DNA of 29,486 bases. Origin: VFBF01 sp034440275. GTDB lineage: Bacteria; Pseudomonadota; Alphaproteobacteria; Caulobacterales; Aquidulcibacteraceae. Under the pieces are notes generated by a model. It searched no databases, was not told where the DNA came from, and saw only the letters and a program-made list of their open reading frames with translations. The position numbers and the translations under genes are program-made. The stretch lies in the NCBI GenBank assembly GCA_034440275.1, contig JAWXBS010000103.1, forward strand, positions 1-29,486. Direction: 5' to 3'. Shown one piece after another: positions 7,075-14,467 of this stretch. Position 1 is the first letter of the stretch; each line of letters opens with the position of its first letter.

Positions 7075-8271
7075 TTGACCTTCCGCCGCCTCGATACCGC
7101 TGACGCCAAAGGTAAGCGCGCGCTCGTGCGCGTGGACTTCAACGTGCCGATGCATGACGGCAAGGTCACCGACGACACGCGCCTGCGTTCGGCCCTGCCG
7201 ACGATCGCAATGCTCACGCGGCAAGGCGCCAAGGTCGTGCTGCTCGCGCACTTCGACCGGCCTAAAGGCAAGCGCGTGCCTGAAATGTCGCTGCAGCCGC
7301 TGGTGGAGCCGCTCGCGGCCCTGCTCGGTGCGCCGGTGGCATTCGCTGATGATTGCGTCGGCGCCGAAGCGAAGGCGGCGATCGACGCCCTGCCGGCGGG
7401 CGGCGTCATCCTGCTGGAGAACACGCGCTTCCATGCGGGCGAGGAAAAGAACGATCCGGCGCTGGCGAAACAGATGGCCGAACTCGGCGATCTGTATGTG
7501 AACGACGCCTTCTCCGCCGCGCACCGCGCGCATGTGTCCACCGAAGGTCTCGCGCACCTCCTGCCCGCCTATGCCGGAAAGGCCATGGAAGCGGAGCTTG
7601 ATGCACTGGAAAAGGCGCTCGGCAATCCCGCGCGACCGGTGATGGGCATCGTCGGCGGCTCGAAGGTATCGTCGAAGATCGACCTGCTGAAGAACCTCGT
7701 CACCAAGCTCGACAAACTCGCCATCGGCGGCGGCATGGCCAACACCTTCCTCTATGCGCAAGGCTACGACGTCGGCGCGTCCTACTGCGAAAAAGAGCTG
7801 GCCGACACCGCGCGCGAAATCGTGCGCCTTGCAGGCCACAACAACTGCAAGCTCTTCCTGCCGATCGACATCATCGTCGCCGAAAAACTCGCGCCGGGCG
7901 CGGCCGCGCGCGTGCGGGGCCTCGGTGAAGTGGATGACGACGAGCGCATTCTCGACGCCGGTCCCGAAACCATCCACCGCCTCGGCCGCGCGATGGCGAA
8001 TTCCGCGACGCTGATCTGGAACGGCCCGCTGGGCGTGTTCGAGGTGCCGCCCTTCGACAAGGGCACCGTGGGAGCAGCACACCTCGCTTCGGTCTATGCG
8101 CGCGCCGGCAAGCTCGTCGCCGTCGCCGGCGGCGGGGATACGGTGGCCGCACTCAACCACGCAGGCGTCGTCGAAGACTTCACCTTCGTGAGCACCGCCG
8201 GCGGCGCCTTCCTTGAATGGATGGAGGGCAAGCCGTTGCCGGGCGTCGAGGCGCTCAAGACGCGCGCTTAA
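7075..8271 (+). CDS. pgk: Phosphoglycerate kinase
   Basis: Transfers the acyl phosphate of 1,3-bisphosphoglycerate to ADP in glycolysis, reversible in gluconeogenesis. The 398-residue protein has the signature RALVRVDFNVPMHDGKVTDDTR in its start, the arginine-rich substrate domain, the hinge and nucleotide domain (GGSKVSSKIDLLKNL, GGGMANTFL), and the C-terminal AVAGGGDTVAAL followed by FVSTAGGAFLEWM. The start is an unusual TTG at 7075, chosen because CAGGAG lies seven bases upstream and the protein family begins here; no ATG is available nearby. Its substrate comes from the gap product, and fba follows 102 bases downstream on the same strand. Identification is firm. Confidence 0.98.
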   Translation: MTFRRLDTADAKGKRALVRVDFNVPMHDGKVTDDTRLRSALPTIAMLTRQGAKVVLLAHFDRPKGKRVPEMSLQPLVEPLAALLGAPVAFADDCVGAEAKAAIDALPAGGVILLENTRFHAGEEKNDPALAKQMAELGDLYVNDAFSAAHRAHVSTEGLAHLLPAYAGKAMEAELDALEKALGNPARPVMGIVGGSKVSSKIDLLKNLVTKLDKLAIGGGMANTFLYAQGYDVGASYCEKELADTAREIVRLAGHNNCKLFLPIDIIVAEKLAPGAAARVRGLGEVDDDERILDAGPETIHRLGRAMANSATLIWNGPLGVFEVPPFDKGTVGAAHLASVYARAGKLVAVAGGGDTVAALNHAGVVEDFTFVSTAGGAFLEWMEGKPLPGVEALKTRA

Positions 8272-8318
8272 CCTTACGCGTTTTCGCATGAGGGGCGCCC
8301 GGTTGACCCCCCGCGCCC

Positions 8319-8338
8319 GTCCCGTAAAACCACGGGAC
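8319..8338. repeat. Perfect inverted repeat in the pgk-fba gap
   Basis: GTCCCGT at 8319-8325 and ACGGGAC at 8332-8338 are perfect complements around the six-base spacer AAAACC, 35 bases before the fba start. It could be an operator half-site pair, an mRNA hairpin before fba, or a weak terminator after pgk. No T-run follows. Confidence 0.45.
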
Positions 8339-8373
8339 ATTCACGGACATTTCAGTCAGGGACCCCGCGCACC

Positions 8374-9459
8374 ATGGCCCGCATCACGCTTCGCCAGCTT
8401 CTCGACCACGCCGCCGAGTTCGACTACGGCCTGCCCGCCTACAACATCAACAACATGGAGCAGGGTCTGGCGATCCTGGAGGCGGCCGACGAGCTGGACG
8501 CCCCGGTCATCATCCAGGCCTCGCGCGGGGCGCGGAACTACGCCAACGACATCATGCTCACCCGCATGATCGACGCGCTGGTGGAAATTTATCCGCACAT
8601 CCCGATCTGCATGCACCAGGACCACGGCAACAGCCCGGCCACCTGCGCCACCGCCATCCAGTACGGCTTCACCAGCGTGATGATGGACGGCAGCCTCATG
8701 GCAGACGGCAAGACGCCAGCCGACTACGAGTACAACGCCGCCGTGACCCGTCAGGTCGTCGACATGGCGCACGCGTGCGGCGTGTCGGTGGAAGGCGAGC
8801 TCGGCGTGCTGGGCAGCCTGGAGACCGGCGAAGGCGAGAAGGAAGACGGCCACGGCTTCGAGGGCAAGCTCGACCACAGCCAGCTGCTGACTGATCCCGA
8901 TCAGGCGGTGCAGTTCGTGAAGCACACCGGCGTCGATGCTCTTGCGATCGCCATGGGCACGAGCCACGGCGCCTACAAGTTCTCGCGCAAGCCCGACGGC
9001 GCGGTGCTGGCGATGAAGGTCATCGAGGACATCCACCACCGTCTGCCGAACACGCATCTCGTGATGCACGGCTCGTCTTCGGTACCGCAGGACCTGCAGG
9101 ACATCATCAACGAGTACGGCGGTCAGATGCCGCAGACGTGGGGCGTGCCGGTCGAGGAAATCCAGCGCGGCATCAAGCACGGCGTGCGCAAGATCAACAT
9201 CGACACCGACAACCGTATGGCCATCACCGGCGCGATCCGGAAGGTGTTTGCGGAAAAGCCCGGCGAGTTCGATCCGCGCGCCTATCTGAAACCCGCCAAG
9301 GAAGCGATGAAGAAGGTCTGCAAGCAGCGCTTCCAGGAATTCGGCGCCGAAGGCTGGGCGAGCAAGATCAAGGTCGTGCCGCTCTCGGCGATGGCGAAAA
9401 AATACGCCAGCGGCGATCTCGACCCGCAGTTCGACGCCACGCGCGTGGCGGCGGAGTAG
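8374..9459 (+). CDS. Class II fructose-bisphosphate aldolase
   Basis: Zinc-dependent aldolase that cleaves fructose 1,6-bisphosphate to dihydroxyacetone phosphate and glyceraldehyde 3-phosphate. The 361-residue protein carries the catalytic and zinc motif CMHQDHGN (Asp83 and His84), the second motif EGELGVLGSLETGEG, the glycine-rich phosphate site AIAMGTSHGAYK, LVMHGSSSVP and the terminal NIDTDNRMA. The insertion GEGEKEDGHGFEGKLDHSQ and the long C-terminal part place it in the Calvin-cycle-type subgroup of class II enzymes, which is also used in plain glycolysis and gluconeogenesis. AGGGA lies about 13 bases before ATG 8374. Its stop is only three bases from the stop of the convergent histidine kinase. 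Identification is firm; symbols fba, fbaA and cbbA are all in use for this group. Confidence 0.97.
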   Translation: MARITLRQLLDHAAEFDYGLPAYNINNMEQGLAILEAADELDAPVIIQASRGARNYANDIMLTRMIDALVEIYPHIPICMHQDHGNSPATCATAIQYGFTSVMMDGSLMADGKTPADYEYNAAVTRQVVDMAHACGVSVEGELGVLGSLETGEGEKEDGHGFEGKLDHSQLLTDPDQAVQFVKHTGVDALAIAMGTSHGAYKFSRKPDGAVLAMKVIEDIHHRLPNTHLVMHGSSSVPQDLQDIINEYGGQMPQTWGVPVEEIQRGIKHGVRKINIDTDNRMAITGAIRKVFAEKPGEFDPRAYLKPAKEAMKKVCKQRFQEFGAEGWASKIKVVPLSAMAKKYASGDLDPQFDATRVAAE

Positions 9460-9462
9460 AAC

Positions 9463-10197
9463 CTAGTACGGCGCCGTGATCGTGAACTTTGCGCCGTCGT
9501 CGTTCTCGGCGTGCAGTTCACCTTCGATCTGCGCCACCATCCCGCGCACGAGTTGCATGCCGTAGCCGATTCCGTCCGCGTAGCCTTCCGGCAGACCGCG
9601 TCCGTTGTCGGACACCACGAGACGCAGTTTGCCGTCGAGGCGCTCCACGCTCAGATGCACTTTGCCCTCGCGCCCTTCGCCGAAGGCGTGGCGCAGCGCG
9701 TTGGTGATCAGTTCGCTGACGGCGAGCACCACCGGCTGCGTAAGAGCGACCGGCGTTTCGATCTTCTCGTCGGCGCCGTCGATGGAGATGGTGCGGCTGT
9801 CGCCGGTCATGGCCTGCAGCGATTTGCAGAGATCCGTCAGCACGGCGCCGAGATCGACCGCGTCGGTCTGACCGGTCAGTTGCAGCACGTCGTGAATGTG
9901 ACTGATCGCGCGCACCTGTGCGGCGGCGGCGTTCAACGCGACAGCGACCTCTGGCGTGGCCGCGCGGCGCGCTTTCAGATGCAGCACGCTGGCCACGATC
10001 TGGAGGCTGTTCTTGATGCGGTGATCGCACTCGCGCATCAGCAGCGCATCACGCGCCGTGGTTTCTTCAGCACGCTTCAGCATGCGGTGGACGCGTGAAT
10101 CCCGCATGCGCACCTGAGCACTCGCATCCCTCCTCGCGCGAAAAAGGCCTCTGCGTGCGTCCAGAGCAACGATGCCCGTCGTTTCACTTATGGTCAT
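9463..10197 (-). CDS. Soluble sensor histidine kinase, HisKA_2 type
   Basis: Predicted autophosphorylating histidine kinase of 244 residues. The dimerisation and phosphoacceptor region contains RECDHRIKNSLQIVASVLHL with His59 as the likely phosphate acceptor, the HisKA_2 pattern, followed by an ATPase domain with N box ELITNALRHAF, G1 box VSDNGRGLPEG and GYGMQLVRGMVAQI. There are no membrane helices, PAS or GAF domain; only about 50 residues precede the H box, so input must come from a partner. ATG 10197 is preferred over ATG 10230 because AAGGTGAG sits eight bases before it. The Crp/Fnr gene lies upstream on the same strand with a 105-base gap. Kinases of this type often feed PhyR or single-domain response regulators in alphaproteobacteria; no receiver gene is in the window, so the partner is unknown. 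Confidence 0.9.
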   Translation of the reverse strand: MTISETTGIVALDARRGLFRARRDASAQVRMRDSRVHRMLKRAEETTARDALLMRECDHRIKNSLQIVASVLHLKARRAATPEVAVALNAAAAQVRAISHIHDVLQLTGQTDAVDLGAVLTDLCKSLQAMTGDSRTISIDGADEKIETPVALTQPVVLAVSELITNALRHAFGEGREGKVHLSVERLDGKLRLVVSDNGRGLPEGYADGIGYGMQLVRGMVAQIEGELHAENDDGAKFTITAPY

Positions 10198-10302
10198 CGC
10201 GCTCACCTTTGCGGTTAGCAGAGGCGGCATCTACGCGAGTCCGGTTTCAGAAGTCGGTGCGGTAAACGACTCTTTGTGGGGAACCGGATGCAAGTCTGTG
10301 TT

Positions 10303-11064
10303 TCAGGTGCTTATTGCGCGCGGCGGCTCCCCGAAGAGACTTCGGTATTCGCTCACGACCGCCTCGTAGCATTCGCATGCCGCGTTCTCGAGGCCGACGC
10401 GGTCAAGGATCGTGATCTTGCCGTGCTGGTAGCGGATGACGCCGGCCTTCTGCAGCGTGGCAGCGGCAATGCTGACCGTGGAGCGACGCACGCCCAGCAT
10501 GACGGCGGTGAGATCCTGCGTCAGCGCCAGCTCAGGAATGCCTGTGCGGTCGTGGGCGGCGAGCAGCCAGCGCGCAAGACGCTGGCCCAGTTCGTGGTGT
10601 GCGTTGCAGGCCGCCGTCTGCGCCACCTGCACATGAAACACATGCACATAGCGCAGCAGCAGATCACGCAGACGCCGCGAATGGGCGAACGCCTCCACTA
10701 GCACCGCAGCGCTCATCCGATACGATCCCCCGCCTGTCTGGCACATGGTTTCGCTGTAGGAGTTCGTCGCGCCGAGAATGACCGAGACGCCGGCCACCCC
10801 CTCCGCGCCGATGAGGCCGATTTCCAACGGCTGTCCGTCCGACAGCATGGTCATGGCTGAGATGAAGCCGCTCTCGACAAAATAGACCTGTTCGATCCGC
10901 TCGCCCGCCAGATGGAGCGTCTGGCCGAGCGGCAGGTCGACATGGTGGAGCGCGGGCGCCAGCAGGGCGAATTCGTCCGCAGGCAAGGCCTGGAGAATCC
11001 GGTTTCTGACGAGTTTTTGATCAGGGTCGCCACGTATGCTCCATCGCCGGGGGCGGGAGCGCAC
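10303..11064 (-). CDS. Crp/Fnr-family transcriptional regulator
   Basis: Predicted DNA-binding regulator of about 253 residues. An N-terminal cyclic-nucleotide-binding-like beta barrel (ALHHVDLPLGQTLHLAGERIEQVYFVESGF, then EIGLIGAEGVAGVSVILG) is followed by a long dimerisation helix and a C-terminal winged helix with LTQDLTAVMLGVRRSTVSIAAATLQKAGVIRY split by the recognition helix. There is no N-terminal cysteine cluster for an iron-sulphur sensor, so it is not a classical Fnr. The start is uncertain: no ATG exists at the right place. I used GTG 11064, preceded by GAGAG; TTG 11115 would add 17 residues. The effector cannot be told. It is divergent from the ArsR operon, whose start lies about 140 bases away. 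Confidence 0.88.
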   Translation of the reverse strand: MRSRPRRWSIRGDPDQKLVRNRILQALPADEFALLAPALHHVDLPLGQTLHLAGERIEQVYFVESGFISAMTMLSDGQPLEIGLIGAEGVAGVSVILGATNSYSETMCQTGGGSYRMSAAVLVEAFAHSRRLRDLLLRYVHVFHVQVAQTAACNAHHELGQRLARWLLAAHDRTGIPELALTQDLTAVMLGVRRSTVSIAAATLQKAGVIRYQHGKITILDRVGLENAACECYEAVVSEYRSLFGEPPRAIST

Positions 11065-11164
11065 GCGTCTCTCAGCCAGTCGCGCGCCAAGGAAGGGGCG
11101 ACCGATACCAGACAATGCATGAAAACGGACAAAGGCGCCATCGTTCCATTGCGAACACGAGGAC

Positions 11165-11193
11165 TTGACTGCGGCCTCGCCCGTTTGTATTTA
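11165..11193 (+). promoter_or_regulatory. Promoter of the ArsR operon
   Basis: TTGACT at 11165-11170 and TATTTA at 11188-11193 are spaced by exactly 17 bases. Transcription would begin near 11200, six or seven bases before the ArsR start codon, so the mRNA would be leaderless or nearly so. The -10 box overlaps the inverted repeat described next. Confidence 0.65.
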
Positions 11194-11208
11194 ACGCATC
11201 AGTTAAAT
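11189..11208. promoter_or_regulatory. Candidate ArsR operator, perfect inverted repeat
   Basis: ATTTAAC at 11189-11195 and GTTAAAT at 11202-11208 are perfect complements around GCATCA. The left arm covers the -10 box and the right arm runs into the ATG at 11207. AT-rich repeats of this kind are typical ArsR-family operators, so autorepression by the product of the first gene is the simplest reading. Confidence 0.65.
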
Positions 11209-11557
11209 GACAGACCCTCTCTCCCTCACCCTCTCGGCCCTCGCCGATCCGACGCGCCGGGCCATCCTCGCCCGCCTCGCGAGCGGGGAAGCGACGGTCA
11301 ACGAGATCGCCGCGCCGTTCGACATCAGCCTCCCGGCGGTGTCGCGGCATCTGAAGGTGCTGGAAACGGCGGGCCTCATCACACGCTCGCGCGAGGCGCA
11401 GTGGCGGCCGTGCAAGCTGGAGCCGCAGGCGCTGAAGAGCGTTGACGAGTGGCTCGAATTCTACCGCCGCTTCTGGAGCGGCAGCTTCGACAAGATGGAC
11501 GCGTATCTCGCTGAGCTGAAGAAAAAACCGAAAAAGGAGGCGCCCGATGAGCGCTAG
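11207..11557 (+). CDS. ArsR-family HTH transcriptional regulator
   Basis: A 116-residue winged-helix repressor. It opens TLSALADPTRRAILARLASGEATVNEIA, the classic ArsR start, and continues with the recognition helix LPAVSRHLKVLETAGLI and wing RSREAQWRPCKLE. There is no cysteine metal-binding motif of the ArsR (CxC) or SmtB type, so it belongs to the non-metal branch that is often paired with SRPBCC proteins. The ATG at 11207 lies inside the operator's right arm, with no Shine-Dalgarno upstream, as expected for a leaderless message. The C-terminus is Lys/Pro-rich (KKKPKKEAP). It overlaps the next gene by 11 bases. The ligand is unknown; a hydrophobic compound handled by the downstream genes is an inference. 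Confidence 0.92.
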   Translation: MTDPLSLTLSALADPTRRAILARLASGEATVNEIAAPFDISLPAVSRHLKVLETAGLITRSREAQWRPCKLEPQALKSVDEWLEFYRRFWSGSFDKMDAYLAELKKKPKKEAPDER

Positions 11558-12017
11558 TCTCGCCGACGACGAACTTCTGCTCACGCGCACCTTCGATGCG
11601 CCGGCATCGCTCGTGTTCGCGCTGTGGACCGACCCCGCGCATTTTCGCAACTGGATGGGGCCTGGCTCCTACACCTGCACGGACTGCGACATCGATCTAC
11701 GTGTCGGCGGCAGCTACCGCGCACGCATCGCCAGCGCAGACGATCCCAACAACTGGTTCGGCGGCGTGTACCGCGAGATCGTGCCGCACGAGCGCCTCGT
11801 CTTCACGTTCAAATGGGACAACGGCCCTTCGTCCGAGATGGAAACGCTGGTCACGATCACGTTCCGCGAACACGACGGCAAGACCGTGATGACCTTCCAC
11901 CAGACGCCGTTCCTCGACGCAGCGCGCCGCGACTCCCATGTGGGCGGCTGGACGAGCGCTTTCGACAAGGCGGTCGCCTACGCAGAACACATTGCCAAGG
12001 AAGGAAAGTCGAAATGA
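11547..12017 (+). CDS. SRPBCC / AHSA1-like domain protein
   Basis: A 156-residue START-like fold protein with one hydrophobic-cavity domain. Family signs are LTRTFDAPASLVFALWTDPAHFRNWMGP at the N-terminus (split by the first helix), then DLRVGGSYRARI, the central GGVYREIVPHERLVFTFKWD and the C-terminal helix SHVGGWTSAFDKAVAYAEHI. Such proteins, encoded next to ArsR regulators, are thought to bind or act on small hydrophobic molecules; no enzyme activity can be read from sequence. Translation starts at ATG 11547 with the very strong AAAGGAGG upstream, inside the end of the ArsR gene, so high relative expression is likely. The stop overlaps the next start (ATGA). Confidence 0.9.
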   Translation: MSASLADDELLLTRTFDAPASLVFALWTDPAHFRNWMGPGSYTCTDCDIDLRVGGSYRARIASADDPNNWFGGVYREIVPHERLVFTFKWDNGPSSEMETLVTITFREHDGKTVMTFHQTPFLDAARRDSHVGGWTSAFDKAVAYAEHIAKEGKSK

Positions 12018-12361
12018 CGTACGTCGATTGCTTCGTGGCGCCGGTCGCGAAAGCGCGCCGCGCCGAATATGCCGCCTTCTCGCAGAGCGCAGGCGCGATC
12101 TATCGCGATCACGGCGCGCTCGATCTGCATGAATATTGGGGCGAAGACGTGCCTGCGGGCGTGCAGACCTCGTTCCCGCTCGCGGTGAAGGCCAACGACG
12201 ATGAGGTGGTGACCATCTCGCTGATCGTTTGGCCCTCGCGCGCCGCGCGCGACGCCGGCAACGCCAAGATCATGGAAGACCCCCGCATGCGCGCGATGGA
12301 CCTGCCCTTCGATGGCAAGCGCGCGATCATGGGCGGCTTTGAAAACCTCTTCGGCAAATAA
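12014..12361 (+). CDS. DUF1428 family protein
   Basis: A 115-residue protein of the DUF1428 family, whose fold is a ferredoxin-like dimeric alpha-beta barrel. Visible family pattern: start TYVDCFVAPVAKARRAEYAAF, then YRDHGALDLHEYWGEDVPAG, AVKANDDEVVTISLIVWPSRAARDAGNAKIMEDPRM (split by a strand), and the end GKRAIMGGFENLF. No catalytic residues are established for the family. It overlaps the SRPBCC stop by four bases (ATGA), so translation is probably coupled, and it is followed 13 bases later by the glutathione transferase gene. It is often found beside ArsR-SRPBCC pairs, which fits here. Confidence 0.9.
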   Translation: MTYVDCFVAPVAKARRAEYAAFSQSAGAIYRDHGALDLHEYWGEDVPAGVQTSFPLAVKANDDEVVTISLIVWPSRAARDAGNAKIMEDPRMRAMDLPFDGKRAIMGGFENLFGK

Positions 12362-12374
12362 AGGGAGAAACCCG

Positions 12375-13013
12375 ATGATCACCGTTTCCGCATTCGCCTG
12401 GGTCCCCGATTTCGCGCAAGGCCAGGTGCGCGATCTGCGCGTGCGCTGGGCGCTCGAAGAAGCCGGCATTTCCTACGACACGCGCCTTCTCGAACAGGGC
12501 GATCAGGACACGCCCGAATACCGCGCGCTGCAGCCGTTCGGTCAGGTGCCGATCCTGGAGGAAGACGGCGAGGTGCTGTTTGAATCCGGCGCCATCGTGC
12601 TGCACGTGGGTGAGAAATCCGAAACACTGCTGCCGAAGGACAAGGCCGCCCGCGCCCGCGCCACGCAATGGCTGATCGCGGCGCTCAACTCCATCGAGCC
12701 TTTCGCGATGCAGGTGGCCACGATCGACATCTTCGCCCAGGGCGAAGAGTGGGCGAAGCTGCGTCGTCCCGGCGCGGTGGAATTCCTAAAAAAGCGCCTC
12801 ACCGGACTTTCCAATGCGCTGGGCGACAAACCCTATCTCGATGGCGCGGCGTTCACCGTCGGCGACCTGATGATGGCGACGGTCCTGCGCATCAAGGAAG
12901 AGATCGCCGACGAATTCCCGAACCTGAAGGCCTACGTCGCACGCTGCACGGCGCGACCCGCCTTCGAGCGCGCGCTCGCCGCCCAGATCGGCGACTTCCG
13001 CAAGGCGGCGTGA
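12375..13013 (+). CDS. Glutathione S-transferase family protein
   Basis: A 212-residue protein with the two-domain glutathione transferase layout. The N-terminal thioredoxin-like domain shows the cis-proline motif PFGQVPIL (Pro59) and the glutathione gamma-glutamyl site FESGAI (Glu70, Ser71). The all-helical C-terminal domain includes LDGAAFTVGDLMMATVL, the conserved N-capping and hydrophobic staple region. It would conjugate glutathione to, or reduce, an unknown electrophile. ATG 12375 is chosen over an in-frame ATG at 12312 because AGGGAGAA lies just upstream and the fold begins here. It is the last gene of the ArsR-led operon, supporting a detoxification role by inference. Confidence 0.92.
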   Translation: MITVSAFAWVPDFAQGQVRDLRVRWALEEAGISYDTRLLEQGDQDTPEYRALQPFGQVPILEEDGEVLFESGAIVLHVGEKSETLLPKDKAARARATQWLIAALNSIEPFAMQVATIDIFAQGEEWAKLRRPGAVEFLKKRLTGLSNALGDKPYLDGAAFTVGDLMMATVLRIKEEIADEFPNLKAYVARCTARPAFERALAAQIGDFRKAA

Positions 13014-13060
13014 CACCGTGCACGGCGCAAAACCGCCTCGCACGAAAGCGCCGAAACGAC

Positions 13061-13078
13061 CGGGACGATTCTGTCCCG
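13061..13078. terminator. Hairpin between convergent GST and OmpA-domain genes
   Basis: CGGGAC at 13061-13066 and GTCCCG at 13073-13078 pair perfectly across GATTCT. It lies in the 108-base gap between two convergent genes, where a bidirectional terminator would be useful, but no T-run follows on either strand. Confidence 0.4.
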
Positions 13079-13121
13079 ACCATTCCGACGCAGGTCATGA
13101 CGCAACTTGGCGCGTCCGCGC

Positions 13122-13988
13122 TTAGTCGAGGATTGTCACCTCGACACGGCGATTGATCGCGCGGCCCGCCGCCGTCGCGTTGGTGGCGACGGGGCTCGCT
13201 TCACCCATGCCGCTGGACGAGATGCGGTTTGCATTCACACCAGTGGAGCTGAGGTAGGCGCCGACAGACTGCGCGCGACGCGCTGCGAGATCCACGTTGT
13301 TTGCCGCCGAGCCCTGCGAATCCGTGTGGCCGATGATCTGGATCCGCGCGTCGGGCTGTTTCGCAAGAAAAGCCGCAAGTGGCGCAAGGCGCCCCTGCGC
13401 GCCCGTGGAGAGCACCGATGAGGCCGACGCAAACTGCAGGTCGCGCAGGATGAGGGTCACGCCCAGGTCCGTCCGCGTCTGTTCGTAGCTTGCAAGCTCT
13501 TCGCGCAACGCGCTCGTGCGTGCTTCGGCGGCGCGCTGACCCGACACCGCGTTGGCCGCAACGATCGCCGACTGGTCCGCGCGCGCCTCAGCTTCAAGCG
13601 TCGCAGCCCGGGCTGCAGACAACTGTCCTCTGCGCGCCTGCGCAACGATGTCTGCGCGACTGGCATTCAGCGCCGCGATCTTGCGATTCGCCTCCAGCTG
13701 ATCGCCACGCGCTTCCGCGAGCGCCAAATACCCCTCGCCCATGCGCAGGGCGTGCGTGAATTCGTCGTCCTTGCGCTCCATGTAGAAGCCGCGCGCTTCC
13801 CGCAACGCGATCTCTGCCTTCTCAAGCGATGCGCGTCCCGACTCTGCGGTCGCCGGGTCGGCCTGCGACTGTGCGAGCGTGGACTCTGCTGCGAGCAGAC
13901 GCGGGTTTGCTTCAGGCGTCGATGCGCAGCCGCCGAGGGCGAGCGCCAACGCGGCAGCGGCGGCCGCCGTTTTCAATGTGTTTTTCAT
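13122..13988 (-). CDS. OmpA-family lipoprotein with N-terminal DUF4398-like helical region
   Basis: A 288-residue envelope lipoprotein. The signal peptide ends in a lipobox (LGGC, Cys21). Residues about 25-170 are Ala/Glu/Arg-rich helices with the spacing of DUF4398 (LLAAESTLAQSQADPAT, ALREARGFYMERK, GYLALAEARGD). The C-terminal OmpA domain contains LQFASASSVLSTGAQ, IQIIGHTDSQGSAANNVDL broken after the Asp-Ser, the helix ARRAQSVGAYL and the end INRRVEVTI, with the usual peptidoglycan-binding Asp and Arg. It probably tethers the outer membrane to peptidoglycan. AAGGAAA lies upstream of ATG 13988. The related small protein gene at 14003 is just upstream, 14 bases away, so they form an operon. 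Confidence 0.92.
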   Translation of the reverse strand: MKNTLKTAAAAAALALALGGCASTPEANPRLLAAESTLAQSQADPATAESGRASLEKAEIALREARGFYMERKDDEFTHALRMGEGYLALAEARGDQLEANRKIAALNASRADIVAQARRGQLSAARAATLEAEARADQSAIVAANAVSGQRAAEARTSALREELASYEQTRTDLGVTLILRDLQFASASSVLSTGAQGRLAPLAAFLAKQPDARIQIIGHTDSQGSAANNVDLAARRAQSVGAYLSSTGVNANRISSSGMGEASPVATNATAAGRAINRRVEVTILD

Positions 13989-14002
13989 GGTGTGGATTTT
14001 CC

Positions 14003-14356
14003 TTACGAATTCAGTTCGCGACGCAGCGTTTCGAGTCCGGTCTCGATTTCCGAGACGGTGCGCTGGAGACCGCGAAGCTTGATCTTCTCCTGGACGACCT
14101 CGCCCTGGAGCGACGCCTCTTCGGAGCGCCAGAGCGACTCCTCACGCCGGTTCCTGTCTTCGGCGGCGCGCGCCTCATTCAGGCGCAGCTGGGCTTCCTG
14201 GTAGTTTGTTGCGGCGGCGGCGTTCGCGTCGGCTGCGTTCAACGCCTGCATCTGCGCTTCGACGCGCAGGATATTGTCGCGCGCTTCGTCGGCGAACGCG
14301 CCGGGCGCTGCGAGCAAGACGCCGCCAAACAGCGCCGCTGCGATGAGCTTCTTCAT
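14003..14356 (-). CDS. Periplasmic DUF4398-like helical protein
   Basis: A 117-residue exported protein. A Sec signal (MKKLIAAALFGGVLLAAPG, cleaved near AFA-DE) precedes an almost wholly helical, charged mature part (NILRVEAQMQALNA, NYQEAQLRLNEARAAEDR, EIETGLETLRREL) with coiled-coil character. The pattern resembles the helical N-terminal half of the OmpA-domain lipoprotein encoded 14 bases downstream, so the two may pack together in the periplasm. ATG 14356 is chosen over the longer frame because GGAGA lies nine bases upstream and a signal peptide begins there. Family assignment is by resemblance; function unknown. Confidence 0.75.
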   Translation of the reverse strand: MKKLIAAALFGGVLLAAPGAFADEARDNILRVEAQMQALNAADANAAAATNYQEAQLRLNEARAAEDRNRREESLWRSEEASLQGEVVQEKIKLRGLQRTVSEIETGLETLRRELNS

Positions 14357-14467
14357 GCCATGTCTCCATATCTGCCCCACAAAGGAGCGCTGGAGCATGC
14401 AGGGGGAGCGCGCGGTCGAGTGCGCAGTTCCGCTTTCGCCCGAATATACCTGGGAGCGGCCGCGCGC

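Noticed and set aside
6202..8340. Long minus-strand frame (712 codons) opposite the oligopeptidase and pgk genes
   Set aside because: It spans two well-identified genes on the other strand and their gap, and has shadow composition.
10280..10303. GGAAC followed by TGTT on the plus strand in the gap between kinase and Crp/Fnr genes
   Set aside because: The spacer is 14 bases and the element points into the 3' end of an antisense gene.
14407..14431. EcfG-like motif on the minus strand before the DUF4398-like gene (GGAAC-N16-CGCT)
   Set aside because: The -10 element is CGCT and not CGTT. The third T is strongly conserved in EcfG promoters, so I do not call it.
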